This document shows, one piece after another, positions 54,631 through 63,398 of a stretch of 63,398 nucleotides of DNA (the first letter of the stretch is position 1; every line of letters begins with the position of its first letter). The stretch is taken from assembly GCA_009691915.1 (NCBI GenBank), contig SIAD01000012.1:1-63398 (forward strand), written 5' to 3'. Origin of the DNA: Phycisphaerales bacterium. GTDB taxonomy: Bacteria; Planctomycetota; Phycisphaerae; Phycisphaerales; SM1A02. Under the pieces are notes generated by a model, which ran no database searches, was not told the origin of the DNA, and saw only the letters and a program-made list of their open reading frames with translations. The translations under genes were made by a program, and so were the position numbers.

Positions 54631-56060
54631 GCGCCTCGATTCCGCGCCCGCAACCCTTGCGCGCCAGGTTTCAGCACCGCTACGCTGGGCGCATGCGCAG
54701 CCACTCACCGACGGCCCGGGGATTCACCATCGTCGAACTTCTCGTTGTTGTTGCGATCATCTCCCTGCTGATCGCGATCCTCCTGCCCGCCATCGGCAAG
54801 GCGAAGGATGGCGCGCTCGTCACACAGAGCGTGGCCAATCTGAACAACCTCGGGAAGGCCAACGCCACCTATGGCGCCGACTGGCAGGATCGCCAGTTCA
54901 CGGCGATCCCCGATGACTTCGGCGGAGCCCCGGCCAACGGCATATGCGCGACCTATCAGTCGCAGGTTGCCTGTCTACCGCAGCAGATAGCCGGGTGGGA
55001 TGCGACGGGTGGTCTCTGGGGTTTCTGGATCGCGGGACCTCTGTGTCCCAGTGGGTTCCCCGGCAACTGCGGCAACATCCCGGTGTACATCGCCAACGAG
55101 TGGAGCTACGCCAATGGCTGCTTCGGCTCGTGGAGACTCTGCAACTACAAGGCCTTCAATGACTATGTGAATGGGAAGTACTACGACAGCGTCTTCTGGG
55201 CTCCAAAGGACAAGTACAACCTTGAGGACGCGCAGCCCGCGCTCGCGTACCCAGGCGAGTTCTGCCCTCCCAACTCGACCGGGGGCGCGTCGATCCGCTC
55301 AACATATGTGTGGAGTCCCGCTGCGATGTGGGGGCCCGATGTGCTCTCGTCGACGATCGCGGATGCGCCCAATGCGGGCAAGCCCAACCAGTGCGGTCCG
55401 GGGGCATACCGATCCCCCGCATCCAGCATGGCCGCGTACCCCGACCTCAAGACGCGGATGATCGAACGAATCTGGCTTCAGAACACCGAAGGCGGGACGC
55501 TCAACAGCGGGTTCAGCCCGCCATCTCCGTGGCTCTTCAATCAGGGCTACAACTCAGCACCGGCATGCCTGTATTTCGACGGGCATGTGACATTGACTGG
55601 CGTCTCCGACGCGATGGAGGCGGATGCGCGCGCCAAGGGCCAGAATCAGAACAACGGCAACATGGCCAGTTCGGCGAAGGGGCTCTGGCATCGTGGGACT
55701 CCACTTGGAGGGGACGGCGCCGCCTACTACTCGAACCAGGCTTACGACATGCTCGTCAACTCGGCGTTCCATGTGCTGACGACCGACGGCATTCAGGGCC
55801 GTGATGTGACCGGCGCGAAGTAGCTGATCTCGACTTGCCCTGGCATGATCGGCGGGGCTACGATTTCCCTGTGCACCGGAACACTCACCGATCTCTAGTC
55901 GGCTTCACGATCGTCGAGCTTCTTGTTGTTGTGGCGATCATCTCCCTCCTCATCGCCATTCTGCTCCCCGCCATCGGCAAGGCGAAGGATGGTGCGCTCG
56001 TCACGCAGAGCGTTGCCAATCTGAACAACCTCGGGAAGGCCAACGCCACCTACGGCGCCG
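53575..56060 (+). repeat. Near-identical DNA block repeated at the 5' end of all three pilin genes
   Basis: About 135 bp starting at GCGATCATCTCCCT (near 53578, 54754 and 55935) is nearly the same in each gene, covering the membrane helix and GKAKDGALVTQSVANLNNLGKANATYG. Differences are mostly synonymous (for example GCC/GCA, GAT/GAC). The interval given spans the first copy to the third. The 3' ends are similarly conserved. Confidence 0.8.
54693..55823 (+). CDS. Pilin-like secreted protein, paralogue 2 of 3
   Basis: 376 residues from ATG at 54693 (the frame opens at 54657). Prepilin site RGFTIVELLVV with the usual Gly before Phe, then the same 60-residue N-terminal block as its neighbours. 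The middle is the most divergent of the three: AIPDDFGGAPANGICATY, GGASIRSTYVWSP and LNSGFSPPSPWLFNQGYN replace the sequences shared by paralogues 1 and 3. The C-terminus returns to near identity, ending GIQGRDVTGAK. The gap to paralogue 1 is 62 bp. Confidence 0.85.
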   Translation: MRSHSPTARGFTIVELLVVVAIISLLIAILLPAIGKAKDGALVTQSVANLNNLGKANATYGADWQDRQFTAIPDDFGGAPANGICATYQSQVACLPQQIAGWDATGGLWGFWIAGPLCPSGFPGNCGNIPVYIANEWSYANGCFGSWRLCNYKAFNDYVNGKYYDSVFWAPKDKYNLEDAQPALAYPGEFCPPNSTGGASIRSTYVWSPAAMWGPDVLSSTIADAPNAGKPNQCGPGAYRSPASSMAAYPDLKTRMIERIWLQNTEGGTLNSGFSPPSPWLFNQGYNSAPACLYFDGHVTLTGVSDAMEADARAKGQNQNNGNMASSAKGLWHRGTPLGGDGAAYYSNQAYDMLVNSAFHVLTTDGIQGRDVTGAK

Positions 56061-56992
56061 ACTGGCAGGACCGCCAGTTCACCGCATGCCCCGACGATGT
56101 CGGCAGCGTCCCCAACGGCGACTGCAACACATACATCACGCAGGTGGCCTGCCCTCCGCAGCAGATTCTCGGGTGGGACGACCAGGCTCATCTGTGGGGG
56201 TACTGGGTCGGCGGCGGACTCTGCCCCGCGGGTCAACCCGGCGGGTGCTACAACTGGATCGTCCTCTGGCCCAACGAGTGGGTGATGCTCAATGGAGTGT
56301 TCGGGTCATGGCGCATGCCTAATGTGAAGGTCTTCAACGACTATGTCAACGGGAAGTACTACGACCGGGTCTTCTGGGCCCCCAAGGACAGATACAGCCT
56401 CGAGAAGATCGCCGAACCGTTGACTCGTGCGGGTGAGTTCTCGGTGCCGCCGAACCCTCCGATCTATGCGACCTACTGCTGGAGTCCGGCCGCGATGTGG
56501 TCGCCTGATCTCCTGAGTTCAGCAAACGCGAACAACGAATGCAACAACGCGGGAAAGCCGGGGCAATGCGGTCCTGGAGCGTGGCGGTCGCCCCCGGCAA
56601 GCGCGGCGTCGTATCCCGACCTCAAGACCCGCATGATTGAGCATCAGTGGCTCCAGAACAAGGAGGGTGGAGAGTTCAATCCTGGCTTCGGCGGGACCGT
56701 GCCTTGGCTCTGGAATCAGGGGTACAACTCCGCACCAGCGACGCTCTATTTCGACGGTCATGTCACGATTGCCGGTGTCTCGGATGCGATGGAGGCGGAT
56801 GCGCGCTCCAAGGGGCAGAACCAGAACAACGGCAACATGTGCGCCAATGGCAAGGGGCTCTGGCACCGCGGAACGCCGCTCGGAACCAACGGGTACTACT
56901 CGAACCTTGGATACGACATGCTCGTCAATACGAACTACCACGTAATGACGACCGACGGCATTCAGGGCCGCGATGTGACTGGCGCGAAGTAG
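55871..56992 (+). CDS. Pilin-like secreted protein, paralogue 3 of 3
   Basis: 373 residues from GTG at 55871 (VHRNTHRSLVGFTIVELL); an ATG at 55835 would give a longer leader. It is nearly the same as paralogue 1 across the middle and end, including GFFGSWRMPNVK-like, FWAPKDRYSLEKIAEPL, TYCWSPAAMWSPDLLSS and IEHQWLQNKEGGEFNP. The order 1-2-3 with 1 and 3 most alike suggests duplication with gene conversion. The gap to paralogue 2 is 47 bp, so the three could be one transcript. Confidence 0.85.
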   Translation: MHRNTHRSLVGFTIVELLVVVAIISLLIAILLPAIGKAKDGALVTQSVANLNNLGKANATYGADWQDRQFTACPDDVGSVPNGDCNTYITQVACPPQQILGWDDQAHLWGYWVGGGLCPAGQPGGCYNWIVLWPNEWVMLNGVFGSWRMPNVKVFNDYVNGKYYDRVFWAPKDRYSLEKIAEPLTRAGEFSVPPNPPIYATYCWSPAAMWSPDLLSSANANNECNNAGKPGQCGPGAWRSPPASAASYPDLKTRMIEHQWLQNKEGGEFNPGFGGTVPWLWNQGYNSAPATLYFDGHVTIAGVSDAMEADARSKGQNQNNGNMCANGKGLWHRGTPLGTNGYYSNLGYDMLVNTNYHVMTTDGIQGRDVTGAK

Positions 56993-57022
56993 GCGCGCGC
57001 GACCCTCACGCTGCGGCCGAGG

Positions 57023-58384
57023 TCAGGGCTTTCCACCGATGGGCGGTGCCACTGGACCAGGCGTCGTTCCCCCTGGGGTAGGTCTCTTGCCGCCAAGTGG
57101 CCGAGCTTCGAGTCCGGTTGGCCCTTGAACAGGATCGCTGTGCCTGCGCCCGACCGGGGCGATCTCCTGAGCTTCGCCATCCTCGCTCGTGACGATCGGC
57201 GTCGTGGGTGCGTCGGACGCTGGTGGTGGGGACTCGGACGCGCTCCGGACGAGTACGACGGCGGTGAGAAGTTGATCTCCACCAGTGATCGCGCTGCGGC
57301 AGAGGTCGAGCGGGGCAATGTCGTCGGGGATCAATGCCGGAGCCTCGGCATCCTTGGTGGCGATCACCCACGATCCGGAAGTACCGAAGCCTGCGCGGTT
57401 CGTGGCACGCCACGGAGGAGTGGTCTGGCTCGGCGCACCGAGGAACTCGATGGTCTCACCGTCGAGCCGGCATCCACCACGCCATGCTCCCGGTGCCGAA
57501 AAGCGGATGTTCTTGAGGGAAACAAGCGGCGCACCGCCAGCTGACACGCTTGCATGGGCGAAGCCCTCGCGGCCGGCGATGGTCGCAAGGAGGTGGGTGG
57601 TGTCACCGACTTGCACACAGGAGAGATCGTCGATCTCACCAGGGCCGAGGTTGAGGCGGCTGGGATCCACTTGCCACGAACTTCCTCGGTCGGCGGAGTG
57701 GGCCGTCATGAGAAGCGACTGCAGTGGACTCGTTGTGTGATCGCGCCCGACGAAGGCAACTCGCAGCGAACCGTCGGGGAGCGCGACGACGCTTGGATTG
57801 AGCGGACCCTCGATGGAGAGAGGCATGGAGTCGAACACCGTGCGAACCGGACTTGTCCAGTTGAGGCAGCCGTCGGTGCCGCGCGCAACAGCGAGCGTGG
57901 CGAAGCTGTTCTCGTCGGTGAGCGGGTACTGCACGAAGAAGAGCGCGACTGCCCCATCGCCTGTCGGCACAACAGATGGCGATGATGTCCCGGTGAACCG
58001 CACTGCCGGGACGATTCCCGAGGTCGGCGACCCAAGAAAGACATGGATCGACTGGTTCCATGGGCCGTCTGCACCACCAATCGCCGACTGCATGCGGGCC
58101 AGACGGGCGACTTCACCCAGCGGCGAAGTTGATGCTGCCGGCTCAGGTGTGGCTGGAGCGGACTCGGGGGCGGACTCAGGTGTGGAACCCGGCGCCCCTG
58201 GCGGGGACTTCGCAGGCACGCTCGGCGGGATCTTCCAGCTGCCCTTGGGCTTCTTCGTGTCGCCGGAAGACTGCTCTGGCGTCGACGCCATCGCGATCGC
58301 GCCGAACAGGCTGGCCACCAAGGCGGCGCATCCCGCAGTGCGCAGTGAGGACCGATGGATCTTGTCCAGGCGCTGAGGCATCAA
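57023..58384 (-). CDS. Secreted sialidase/BNR-like propeller protein
   Basis: 453 residues. Signal peptide (AGCAALVASLFGAIAMAS) then a Pro/Ser/Glu-rich linker (about 40-90), then a propeller-like region with FTGTSSPSVVPTGDGAVALFFV, LNPSVVALPDGSLRVAFVG and AHSADRGSSWQVDPSRL (an Asp-box-like S-x-D-x-G-x-x-W). The C-terminal 80 residues are Pro/Gly-rich and low complexity. Whether it has glycosidase activity is unknown; catalytic residues were not identified. It lies 30 bp from the convergent pilin 3 gene and 115 bp from groEL. Confidence 0.75.
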   Translation of the reverse strand: MMPQRLDKIHRSSLRTAGCAALVASLFGAIAMASTPEQSSGDTKKPKGSWKIPPSVPAKSPPGAPGSTPESAPESAPATPEPAASTSPLGEVARLARMQSAIGGADGPWNQSIHVFLGSPTSGIVPAVRFTGTSSPSVVPTGDGAVALFFVQYPLTDENSFATLAVARGTDGCLNWTSPVRTVFDSMPLSIEGPLNPSVVALPDGSLRVAFVGRDHTTSPLQSLLMTAHSADRGSSWQVDPSRLNLGPGEIDDLSCVQVGDTTHLLATIAGREGFAHASVSAGGAPLVSLKNIRFSAPGAWRGGCRLDGETIEFLGAPSQTTPPWRATNRAGFGTSGSWVIATKDAEAPALIPDDIAPLDLCRSAITGGDQLLTAVVLVRSASESPPPASDAPTTPIVTSEDGEAQEIAPVGRRHSDPVQGPTGLEARPLGGKRPTPGGTTPGPVAPPIGGKP

Positions 58385-58440
58385 TTCATCGTACGGAGAG
58401 AGTGCCTGGCGTCGTCACCCTGTGGTCTCGGCACGCGACA

Positions 58441-58472
58441 AGAAAAGACCCCGGCTCGCGGGAGCCGGGGTC
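58441..58472 (-). terminator. Rho-independent terminator of groES-groEL
   Basis: A perfect 11-bp GC-rich stem, GACCCCGGCTC and GAGCCGGGGTC, with a 4-nt loop, lies 27 bp past the groEL stop. On the minus strand it is followed by TTTTCTTG. It closes the chaperonin operon. Confidence 0.9.
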
Positions 58473-58499
58473 ATTGATGACACTTGAATCAGGAGTGGA

Positions 58500-60134
58500 T
58501 TAGTAGTCCATGTCCTCGTCGCCGCCAGAAGGAGCGGCCTTGGACTTCTTCTCCTTGATATCGGTGATCGCGCAATCCGTTGTCAAGAGAAGCACCGCGA
58601 TGCTTGCGGCGTTCTGCAGCGCGACGCGCTCGACCTTGGTCGGGACAATGACGCCCGCCTTGACGAGATCCTGATACACGCCCGTTGAGGCGTTGAACCC
58701 GAAATTCGGATCCGACGACTCCACGACCTTCTGCGCGACAATCGATCCATCCAGACCGCAGTTGATCGCGATCTGCTTGATCGGCGCGGAGAGAGCGCGC
58801 TGGACGATGTCGACACCCACCGACTCATCACCGGTAAGGGTCTTCTTAAGCTTGTCGAGCACCTTGCGGGTGCGAAGCACGGCGACACCGCCTCCGGGGA
58901 GAATGCCCTCTTCGACCGCCGCACGGCATGCATGCAGCGCGTCTTCGACTCGGGCCTTTCGCTCCTTCATCTCGACTTCGGTCGCAGCGCCGACATTGAT
59001 CTGCGCCACTCCGCCGGCGAGCTTGGCCAGACGCTCCTGGAGCTTCTCGCGGTCGTAGTCGCTGCTGGCGGCATCGATCTGGCTCTTGAGTTGCTCGATG
59101 CGACCCTGAATGTCCTTGGTCTTGCCGCCGCCCTCGACAATCGTGCAATTGTCCTTGTCGATGGTGATCTTCTTCGCGCGACCGAGGTCTGCGAGAGTGA
59201 GGTTCTCGAGTTGCATCCCGAGCTCCTCCATCACAGCGCGGCCGCCGGTGAGAACCGAGATGTCCTCGAGCATCGCCTTGCGACGATCACCGAAGCCCGG
59301 TGCCTTGACGGCGCAGACCTTGAGAATGCCGCGGAGCTTGTTGACCACGAGCATCGCCAGCGCTTCGCCATCGAGGTCTTCGGCCACGACGAGCAGGCTC
59401 TTACCGGATTCGGCGACCTTACCGAGGATCGGCAGGAAGTCCTTGGCCGACGAGATCTTCTTCTCGTACGCCAGCACATAGGCATCTTCGATGATGCACT
59501 CCATCGTCGCGGGATTGGTCACAAAGTGCGGGCTGAGGTAGCCCTTGTCGAACTGCATGCCCTCGAGGAGTTCCACCTCGGTCTCGAGGCTCTTGCCCTC
59601 CTCGACCGTGATGACCCCGTCCTTGCCCACCTTGTCCATCGCCTCGGCGATGATGTCGCCGATCTGCGGGTCATGGTTGGCTGAACAGGTTCCGACTTGC
59701 GAGATTTCCCGGGAGTTCTTCACCGGCTTGGAGGCCTTTTTGAGTTCGCTGACGACTTCGCGGACCGCCGCTTCGATTCCTCGACGCACCGCGTTGGCGT
59801 TGGCCCCGGCGGTGATGTTCTTGAGTCCCTCGGAGAAGATCGCCTCGGCGTACACGGTGGCGGTGGTGGTCCCGTCGCCGGCATCCTTGGATGCCTTGGT
59901 CGCGACCTCTTTGACCATCTGGGCGCCCATGTTCTCGTAGGGATCCTCGAGCTCGATTTCCTTGGCGACTGTGACGCCGTCCTTGGTGACGGTCGGGGCG
60001 CCGAAGGACTTTTCGAGGATCACGACGCGGCCGGAGGGGCCGAGAGTGACCTTCACTGCCTTGGCGAGCTTCTGCACGCCGCGGAGAATCCGCTCGCGCG
60101 CGTCGTTTTCGTAACTGATCTGCTTGGCTGTCAT
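58500..60134 (-). CDS. groL: Chaperonin GroEL
   Basis: 544 residues. Folds proteins inside the ATP-driven double ring with GroES. Typical features: [19 protein letters not shown] at the N-terminus, the ATP site [15 protein letters not shown] near residue 86, [16 protein letters not shown] in the apical domain, and [14 protein letters not shown]. The C-terminus is [14 protein letters not shown] rather than the usual GGM repeats. GGAG is 6 nt before the ATG. Follows groES by 54 bp. Confidence 0.98.
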   Translation of the reverse strand: MTAKQISYENDARERILRGVQKLAKAVKVTLGPSGRVVILEKSFGAPTVTKDGVTVAKEIELEDPYENMGAQMVKEVATKASKDAGDGTTTATVYAEAIFSEGLKNITAGANANAVRRGIEAAVREVVSELKKASKPVKNSREISQVGTCSANHDPQIGDIIAEAMDKVGKDGVITVEEGKSLETEVELLEGMQFDKGYLSPHFVTNPATMECIIEDAYVLAYEKKISSAKDFLPILGKVAESGKSLLVVAEDLDGEALAMLVVNKLRGILKVCAVKAPGFGDRRKAMLEDISVLTGGRAVMEELGMQLENLTLADLGRAKKITIDKDNCTIVEGGGKTKDIQGRIEQLKSQIDAASSDYDREKLQERLAKLAGGVAQINVGAATEVEMKERKARVEDALHACRAAVEEGILPGGGVAVLRTRKVLDKLKKTLTGDESVGVDIVQRALSAPIKQIAINCGLDGSIVAQKVVESSDPNFGFNASTGVYQDLVKAGVIVPTKVERVALQNAASIAVLLLTTDCAITDIKEKKSKAAPSGGDEDMDY

Positions 60135-60188
60135 TGTGTACTCCGTAAGTGTTGGTGACGAGTGATTGTGTATGAATGTGTTGAAAGG

Positions 60189-60479
60189 TCAGTCGATGAC
60201 GCCGAGGACATCCTCTTCGGTCATGATGAGGTAGGTATCGCCGTCGATCTTGACCTCCGTGCCCGAATAGGTCGTGAAGAGGACGGTGTCCCCCTTCTTG
60301 ACGGTGAACGGCATGTACTTGCCGGTGTCCTTGTTCAGGATCCCCGAACCGAGCGCGATGACTTTGCCCTGCTTTGGCTTGTCCTTGGCGTTCTCGGGGA
60401 GGAAAATCCCGGAATCGGTCTTGGTCTGGGCCTCGTCGCGCTTGACGAGGAGCTTGTCTCCGAGTGGTCGAACCTTCAT
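60189..60479 (-). CDS. groS: Co-chaperonin GroES
   Basis: 96 residues. MKVRPLGDKLLVKRDE at the start, a mobile loop with SGIFLPENAKDKPKQGKVIALGSG, then GDTVLFTTYSGTEVKIDGDTYLIM. First gene of the chaperonin pair. No CIRCE (TTAGCACTC-N9-GAGTGCTAA) sequence is visible in the 45 bp before it, so HrcA control is not supported. Confidence 0.97.
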   Translation of the reverse strand: MKVRPLGDKLLVKRDEAQTKTDSGIFLPENAKDKPKQGKVIALGSGILNKDTGKYMPFTVKKGDTVLFTTYSGTEVKIDGDTYLIMTEEDVLGVID

Positions 60480-60524
60480 GATGTCGCTGCCTTTCTTGAG
60501 TTCAAGGGTGCAATGAGAAACGAT

Positions 60525-61037
60525 CTAGTTGACGGGCCAGTAGCCCGCGTAATGACGATTGACGACGCGACGAAGCATTTCGAGCATCGACTCGATGGGG
60601 AATGGTCGCTCGAGGACAGAGAACGCCCCTTCGCGGAGCGCATCGCCGAGCCCGCGAATCGACTCGCGCACGCTGGCCTGCGGACCTCTCACGAGAATCA
60701 TCGGCGGCACCGGGGTCATGGCCCGCAGAAGGTGGAGAACACTGGCGCCAAGCGACGCGTCGCGGGCGGTACTGGACTCGTCCGCGGGAGTCGAGAGATC
60801 GACGACGGCCACATGGACCCGATCACGCATCATCGCGTGGCGGGCCTCGGTCGCGGTTCGTGTTCTGATGCAGTGGATTCCGATCGGCTGGAGGAGCGTG
60901 GGCAGCTGGTCGGCAAATGAGTCGTCTCGCCATCCCCCGTACGCGAGCAGAAGATTGAGCCGCTGCGGTGTGCCCGATGGTGCCACGGCTGTGGGGTCGG
61001 TGCCAAAGGCATGGGAGTGGCGCAAGGACAGAATCAT
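60525..61037 (-). CDS. Degenerate receiver-domain-like protein
   Basis: 170 residues from ATG at 61037; the frame is open to 61163. The fold resembles a response-regulator receiver: [31 protein letters not shown] (candidate phospho-Asp), PPMILVRGP and [23 protein letters not shown]. The usual Thr/Ser after beta-4 and the conserved Lys (KP, here RP) are not clear, so it may not be phosphorylated. No output domain. It sits between groES and the divergent asnS. Confidence 0.6.
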   Translation of the reverse strand: MILSLRHSHAFGTDPTAVAPSGTPQRLNLLLAYGGWRDDSFADQLPTLLQPIGIHCIRTRTATEARHAMMRDRVHVAVVDLSTPADESSTARDASLGASVLHLLRAMTPVPPMILVRGPQASVRESIRGLGDALREGAFSVLERPFPIESMLEMLRRVVNRHYAGYWPVN

Positions 61038-61189
61038 GGGCCCGCCGCCAGAGCAAACGGTGTGCCAAACGACCCGATCAGGTGGTCTCCATGCCTCCCA
61101 CTCTCGAAGGCCTTGTGGTGGTTTATTCCATGAAATCTGCCAATTTGGCGGGAGTGCCGACAATTCCGACCGGGGCTACCTTGGGGGGG

Positions 61190-62602
61190 ATGATCGACCT
61201 ATCCGTTGCCGACCTGTTTCGCGCGTCCACTACGGCTGTAGGAAAGGCTGTCCGTCTGAAGGGATGGGTGCGAACACGACGGGACTCGAAGGCCGGGATC
61301 TCGTTCATCCAGCTGACGGACGGGTCGTGCTTTGATGCTGCGCAGGTGGTTGTTCCAAGCACCGCCACCAACTACGCCAGCGAGATCCAGCGGCTGACCG
61401 CGGGGTGCTCAGTGATCGCCGAAGGCGAGGTCGTCGCAAGTCAGGGCAAGGGACAGTCGGTCGAAGTGCAGGCATCGCGCGTCGAAGTTGTCGGATGGGT
61501 CGACGATCCGGACTCCTACCCGATTCAGCCCAAGGCCCACTCATTCGAGTACCTGCGCGAAGTCGCCCACCTCCGAAGCCGCACCAACACCTTCGGCGCA
61601 ATCGGGCGGGTGCGCCACTGCCTGGCGATGGCCATCCACCGCTTCTTTTCCGAGCGCGGATTCTGTTGGATTCACACGCCCATCATCACGGGGAGCGATT
61701 GTGAGGGGGCCGGACACATGTTTCGCGTCTCGACGCTTGACCTTCTCAACATCCCGCGCACACCGGATGGGAAGGTCGACTTCTCGCAGGACTTCTTTGG
61801 ACGCGAGACGCACCTCACTGTCTCGGGCCAGCTCAATGTCGAGACTTGGTGCGCTGCACTGAGCAAGGTGTACACATTCGGACCGACCTTCCGCGCCGAG
61901 AACTCCAACACAAGCCGCCATCTTGCGGAATTCTGGATGATCGAGCCGGAGATCGCCTTCGCCTCGCTGGCCGACGATGCGCAGCTGGCGGAGGACCTGC
62001 TCAAGTTCATGTTCACGGCACTCCTGAACGAGCGCCCCGATGACATGAAGTTCTTCGCCGACCGCATCGACAAGGAGTGCATCGCGCGGCTCGAGAGATT
62101 CGTCTCGGCGAGCTTTGAGCGGATGGATTACTCGGACGGAATCAAGCACCTCGAGGCCGCGGTGGCCAAGGGGCAGAAGTTTGAGTATCCGGTCTCGTGG
62201 GGCACGGATCTCCAGAGCGAGCACGAGCGCTATCTCACCGAGACGCTCGTGGGGCGGCCGGTGGTCCTGATGAACTACCCCAAGGACATCAAGGCGTTCT
62301 ACATGCGCATGAATGACGATGGACGGACGGTCGCGGCAATGGACATCCTCGCGCCGGGGATCGGCGAGATCGTCGGCGGCAGCCAGCGGGAGGAGCGACT
62401 CGACATGCTGGACAGGCGCATCGACGAGATGAAGCTCGACAAGAGCGCATACTGGTGGTACCGCGACCTGCGTCGATACGGAACCGTCCCGCATGCCGGG
62501 TTCGGACTCGGATTCGAGCGCACGATCCTCTATGCGACCGGGATGACGAATGTCCGCGATGCGATCCCCTTCGCGCGGACGCCAAAGTCCTGCGAGTTCT
62601 GA
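61190..62602 (+). CDS. asnS: Asparaginyl-tRNA synthetase
   Basis: 470 residues from ATG at 61190, preceded by GGGGGG; earlier in-frame sequence overlaps the receiver gene. OB-fold anticodon domain at about 10-110 ([22 protein letters not shown]), then class II motifs: the [18 protein letters not shown] region, [23 protein letters not shown] (motif 2) and [27 protein letters not shown] (motif 3). Asn-specific RxENS. It means this organism charges tRNA-Asn directly. Confidence 0.96.
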   Translation: MIDLSVADLFRASTTAVGKAVRLKGWVRTRRDSKAGISFIQLTDGSCFDAAQVVVPSTATNYASEIQRLTAGCSVIAEGEVVASQGKGQSVEVQASRVEVVGWVDDPDSYPIQPKAHSFEYLREVAHLRSRTNTFGAIGRVRHCLAMAIHRFFSERGFCWIHTPIITGSDCEGAGHMFRVSTLDLLNIPRTPDGKVDFSQDFFGRETHLTVSGQLNVETWCAALSKVYTFGPTFRAENSNTSRHLAEFWMIEPEIAFASLADDAQLAEDLLKFMFTALLNERPDDMKFFADRIDKECIARLERFVSASFERMDYSDGIKHLEAAVAKGQKFEYPVSWGTDLQSEHERYLTETLVGRPVVLMNYPKDIKAFYMRMNDDGRTVAAMDILAPGIGEIVGGSQREERLDMLDRRIDEMKLDKSAYWWYRDLRRYGTVPHAGFGLGFERTILYATGMTNVRDAIPFARTPKSCEF

Positions 62603-62610
62603 GTCACCCA

Positions 62611-62661
62611 CGAATTCGGGAAACATCAGGCCCTGTTTGGGCACTATTGTTCCCGAATTCG
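62611..62661. terminator. Nested inverted repeat between convergent genes
   Basis: An outer 12-bp perfect stem (CGAATTCGGGAA 62611-62622 with TTCCCGAATTCG 62650-62661) contains an inner GCCC/GGGC hairpin (62630-62642). It begins 9 bp after the asnS stop and ends 7 bp before the pilin-like gene stop, so it could end transcription from both sides. There is no long T-run. Confidence 0.6.
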
Positions 62662-62667
62662 CAAGTC

Positions 62668-63398
62668 CTATGGCTGATACTGGGGCAGCATCGGCGGAAG
62701 CACGCCGGGAAAGAGCCTGTCTCGGAAGTGCATCCAATCGCGCCGCCACCGACCCTGCGACAAGTCGTCCGCTGGCTGGGGAAAGCGATGGCCGGCCCCT
62801 GCGCCCGGAGGTCCTTGGATCATCGCGACGAGACCAGGCTTCTGCAGCGAGTACGCCTCGGTCGATCCGTCGACATTGCTGTAGGTGATGTTGCTCGGAT
62901 CCCAGAACGCTGGCCAGTCGATCCATCCTTCCCAACCACCCGTGCTGCTCCATCCTGCGGGATTGGGAGTGCCCGGAGGCGGAGGAGTGCCCGCGGGGGG
63001 ACGGATATCAATCACCCATCCCTGATTGTTGTAGTTGAATCCGTCGCTGTCATCCTCGACCAGCGACATGATTGTGTGTGATGGATCCTTGATCATCGTG
63101 GTGTGGGTCGTCACCAGCTGGCGCGCGCTGACACACTGGTTGCAGAACCAAGTCTGCCACCCCTGGAGGTAGCCAGGTGAATCGGTGGGAACGGTCACGC
63201 CGACAAACGCGTTGCGCGAGTAATGCGAATCTGCGTTGTCGGGTCGATGGGCACGCTGGTGGTCTGCGAAGACGGCGTCCTGTGCGTGGGCGCCGACGGC
63301 CCGCTCGAAGTGTGGCGCGGCGGCAAGGCCATCGACTGGAAGACAATTCCCGGCCAAGGGACGATCACTGAGCGCAACCACTGGCACTCCTGGGTCGA
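62668..63398 (-). CDS. Pilin-like / H-X9-DG-type protein, 5' end outside the window
   Basis: At least 240 codons, open through the right edge. It is read as the C-terminal part of a planctomycete pilin-like protein: HYSRNAFVGVTVPTDSPGYL, DPSHTIMSLVEDDSDG and a Trp-rich segment (GGWEGWIDWPAFWDPSN) and the end FPGVLPPMLPQYQP. The pattern SYSxNxFVG followed by a DP..TI..xED segment is typical of H-X9-DG-class proteins. The pilin helix itself would lie beyond 63398. Codon-position use upstream of about 63220 favours the other strand, so the true 5' boundary is uncertain. It converges on asnS. Confidence 0.55.
   Translation of the reverse strand, partial: DPGVPVVALSDRPLAGNCLPVDGLAAAPHFERAVGAHAQDAVFADHQRAHRPDNADSHYSRNAFVGVTVPTDSPGYLQGWQTWFCNQCVSARQLVTTHTTMIKDPSHTIMSLVEDDSDGFNYNNQGWVIDIRPPAGTPPPPGTPNPAGWSSTGGWEGWIDWPAFWDPSNITYSNVDGSTEAYSLQKPGLVAMIQGPPGAGAGHRFPQPADDLSQGRWRRDWMHFRDRLFPGVLPPMLPQYQP
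63223..63398 (+). CDS. Possible plus-strand gene start running off the right edge
   Basis: ATG at 63223 opens a frame with no stop to the window edge (58 codons; another ATG at 63247). The product begins MRICVVGSMGTLVVCEDGV and looks protein-like, with few Arg. By hand count, GC is about 62, 48 and 86 percent at codon positions 1, 2 and 3, the normal coding order. It directly opposes the minus pilin-like frame, so only one of the two is likely real here. No Shine-Dalgarno is visible. Confidence 0.3.
   Translation, partial: MRICVVGSMGTLVVCEDGVLCVGADGPLEVWRGGKAIDWKTIPGQGTITERNHWHSWV

Noticed and set aside
60480-60524. CIRCE operator before groES
   Set aside because: No TTAGCACTC-N9-GAGTGCTAA or close variant; only a weak CTTGAGTTCAAG near-palindrome.

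Overview
The window reads as chromosomal DNA of a high-GC planctomycete, most likely a Phycisphaerae/Phycisphaerales-type lineage. This is inferred from gene content, not from a marker phylogeny. The clues are type IV pilin-like secreted proteins with the planctomycete N-terminus (FTIVELLVVVAIISLLIAIL), a dockerin-like C-terminus on an RCC1-repeat protein, and a PVC-type glucose-dehydrogenase-like propeller fused to a heme c domain. Genes are packed tightly, with many 4-bp ATGA/GTGA overlaps and several converging or diverging gene ends that overlap. I saw no phage, insertion sequence or CRISPR array.

Layout. 0-7.5 kb: tRNA-Ala(GGC) and a minus-strand operon glmS, DUF3352-like secreted protein, folP, thioredoxin, PVC heme c protein. 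7.6-15.6 kb: 5-formyl-THF cyclo-ligase, LysM/L,D-transpeptidase, pdxA, a small Cys-rich protein with a XerC/D recombinase, trpS, a CPBP protease, trpC and asd. 15.7-22.3 kb: the most unusual locus. A 52-codon plus-strand gene (15733-15891) encodes a peptide with a textbook double-glycine leader (LSDKDLEMASGG) and a short Arg-rich tail. It has a good ribosome-binding site and a 15-bp perfect terminator. It faces a minus-strand NHLM-type peptide-export operon (membrane-fusion protein, C39-peptidase ABC transporter, second ABC transporter with an N-terminal cNMP-binding-like domain). No RiPP maturase is visible nearby. 22.4-35.3 kb: apaG, tRNA-Gln(CTG), a BtuF-like protein, clpB, a GAF protein, asnB, a lipoprotein, aroDE-aroC, phenylalanine hydroxylase and an Xaa-Pro aminopeptidase whose start carries four copies of a 9-bp repeat.

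35.3-53.3 kb: a DUF5658 membrane protein; an RCC1/dockerin gene split by an in-frame TAG where a repeat Trp is expected; thiC; a tandem Lrp-type regulator followed by a serine racemase/threonine dehydratase-like enzyme, TauE, DUF1634 and MFS proteins; a minus operon of ribBA (with a degenerate GTP cyclohydrolase II half), a LolA-like lipoprotein and a TPR/gluzincin protein; then an M42-like peptidase, argS, upp, a cobalamin adenosyltransferase and a glycosylasparaginase-type hydrolase. 53.5-57.0 kb: three tandem paralogous pilin-like genes with near-identical ends. 57.0-63.4 kb: a secreted sialidase-like propeller, groES-groEL with a strong terminator, a degenerate receiver-domain protein, asnS, and a partial pilin-like gene running off the right edge.

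Most genes are housekeeping: aromatic and other amino-acid synthesis, cofactors, tRNA charging and chaperones. The accessory content is the peptide export locus, the pilin cluster and the cell-surface proteins. All calls are from reading sequence and family motifs; no searches were run.
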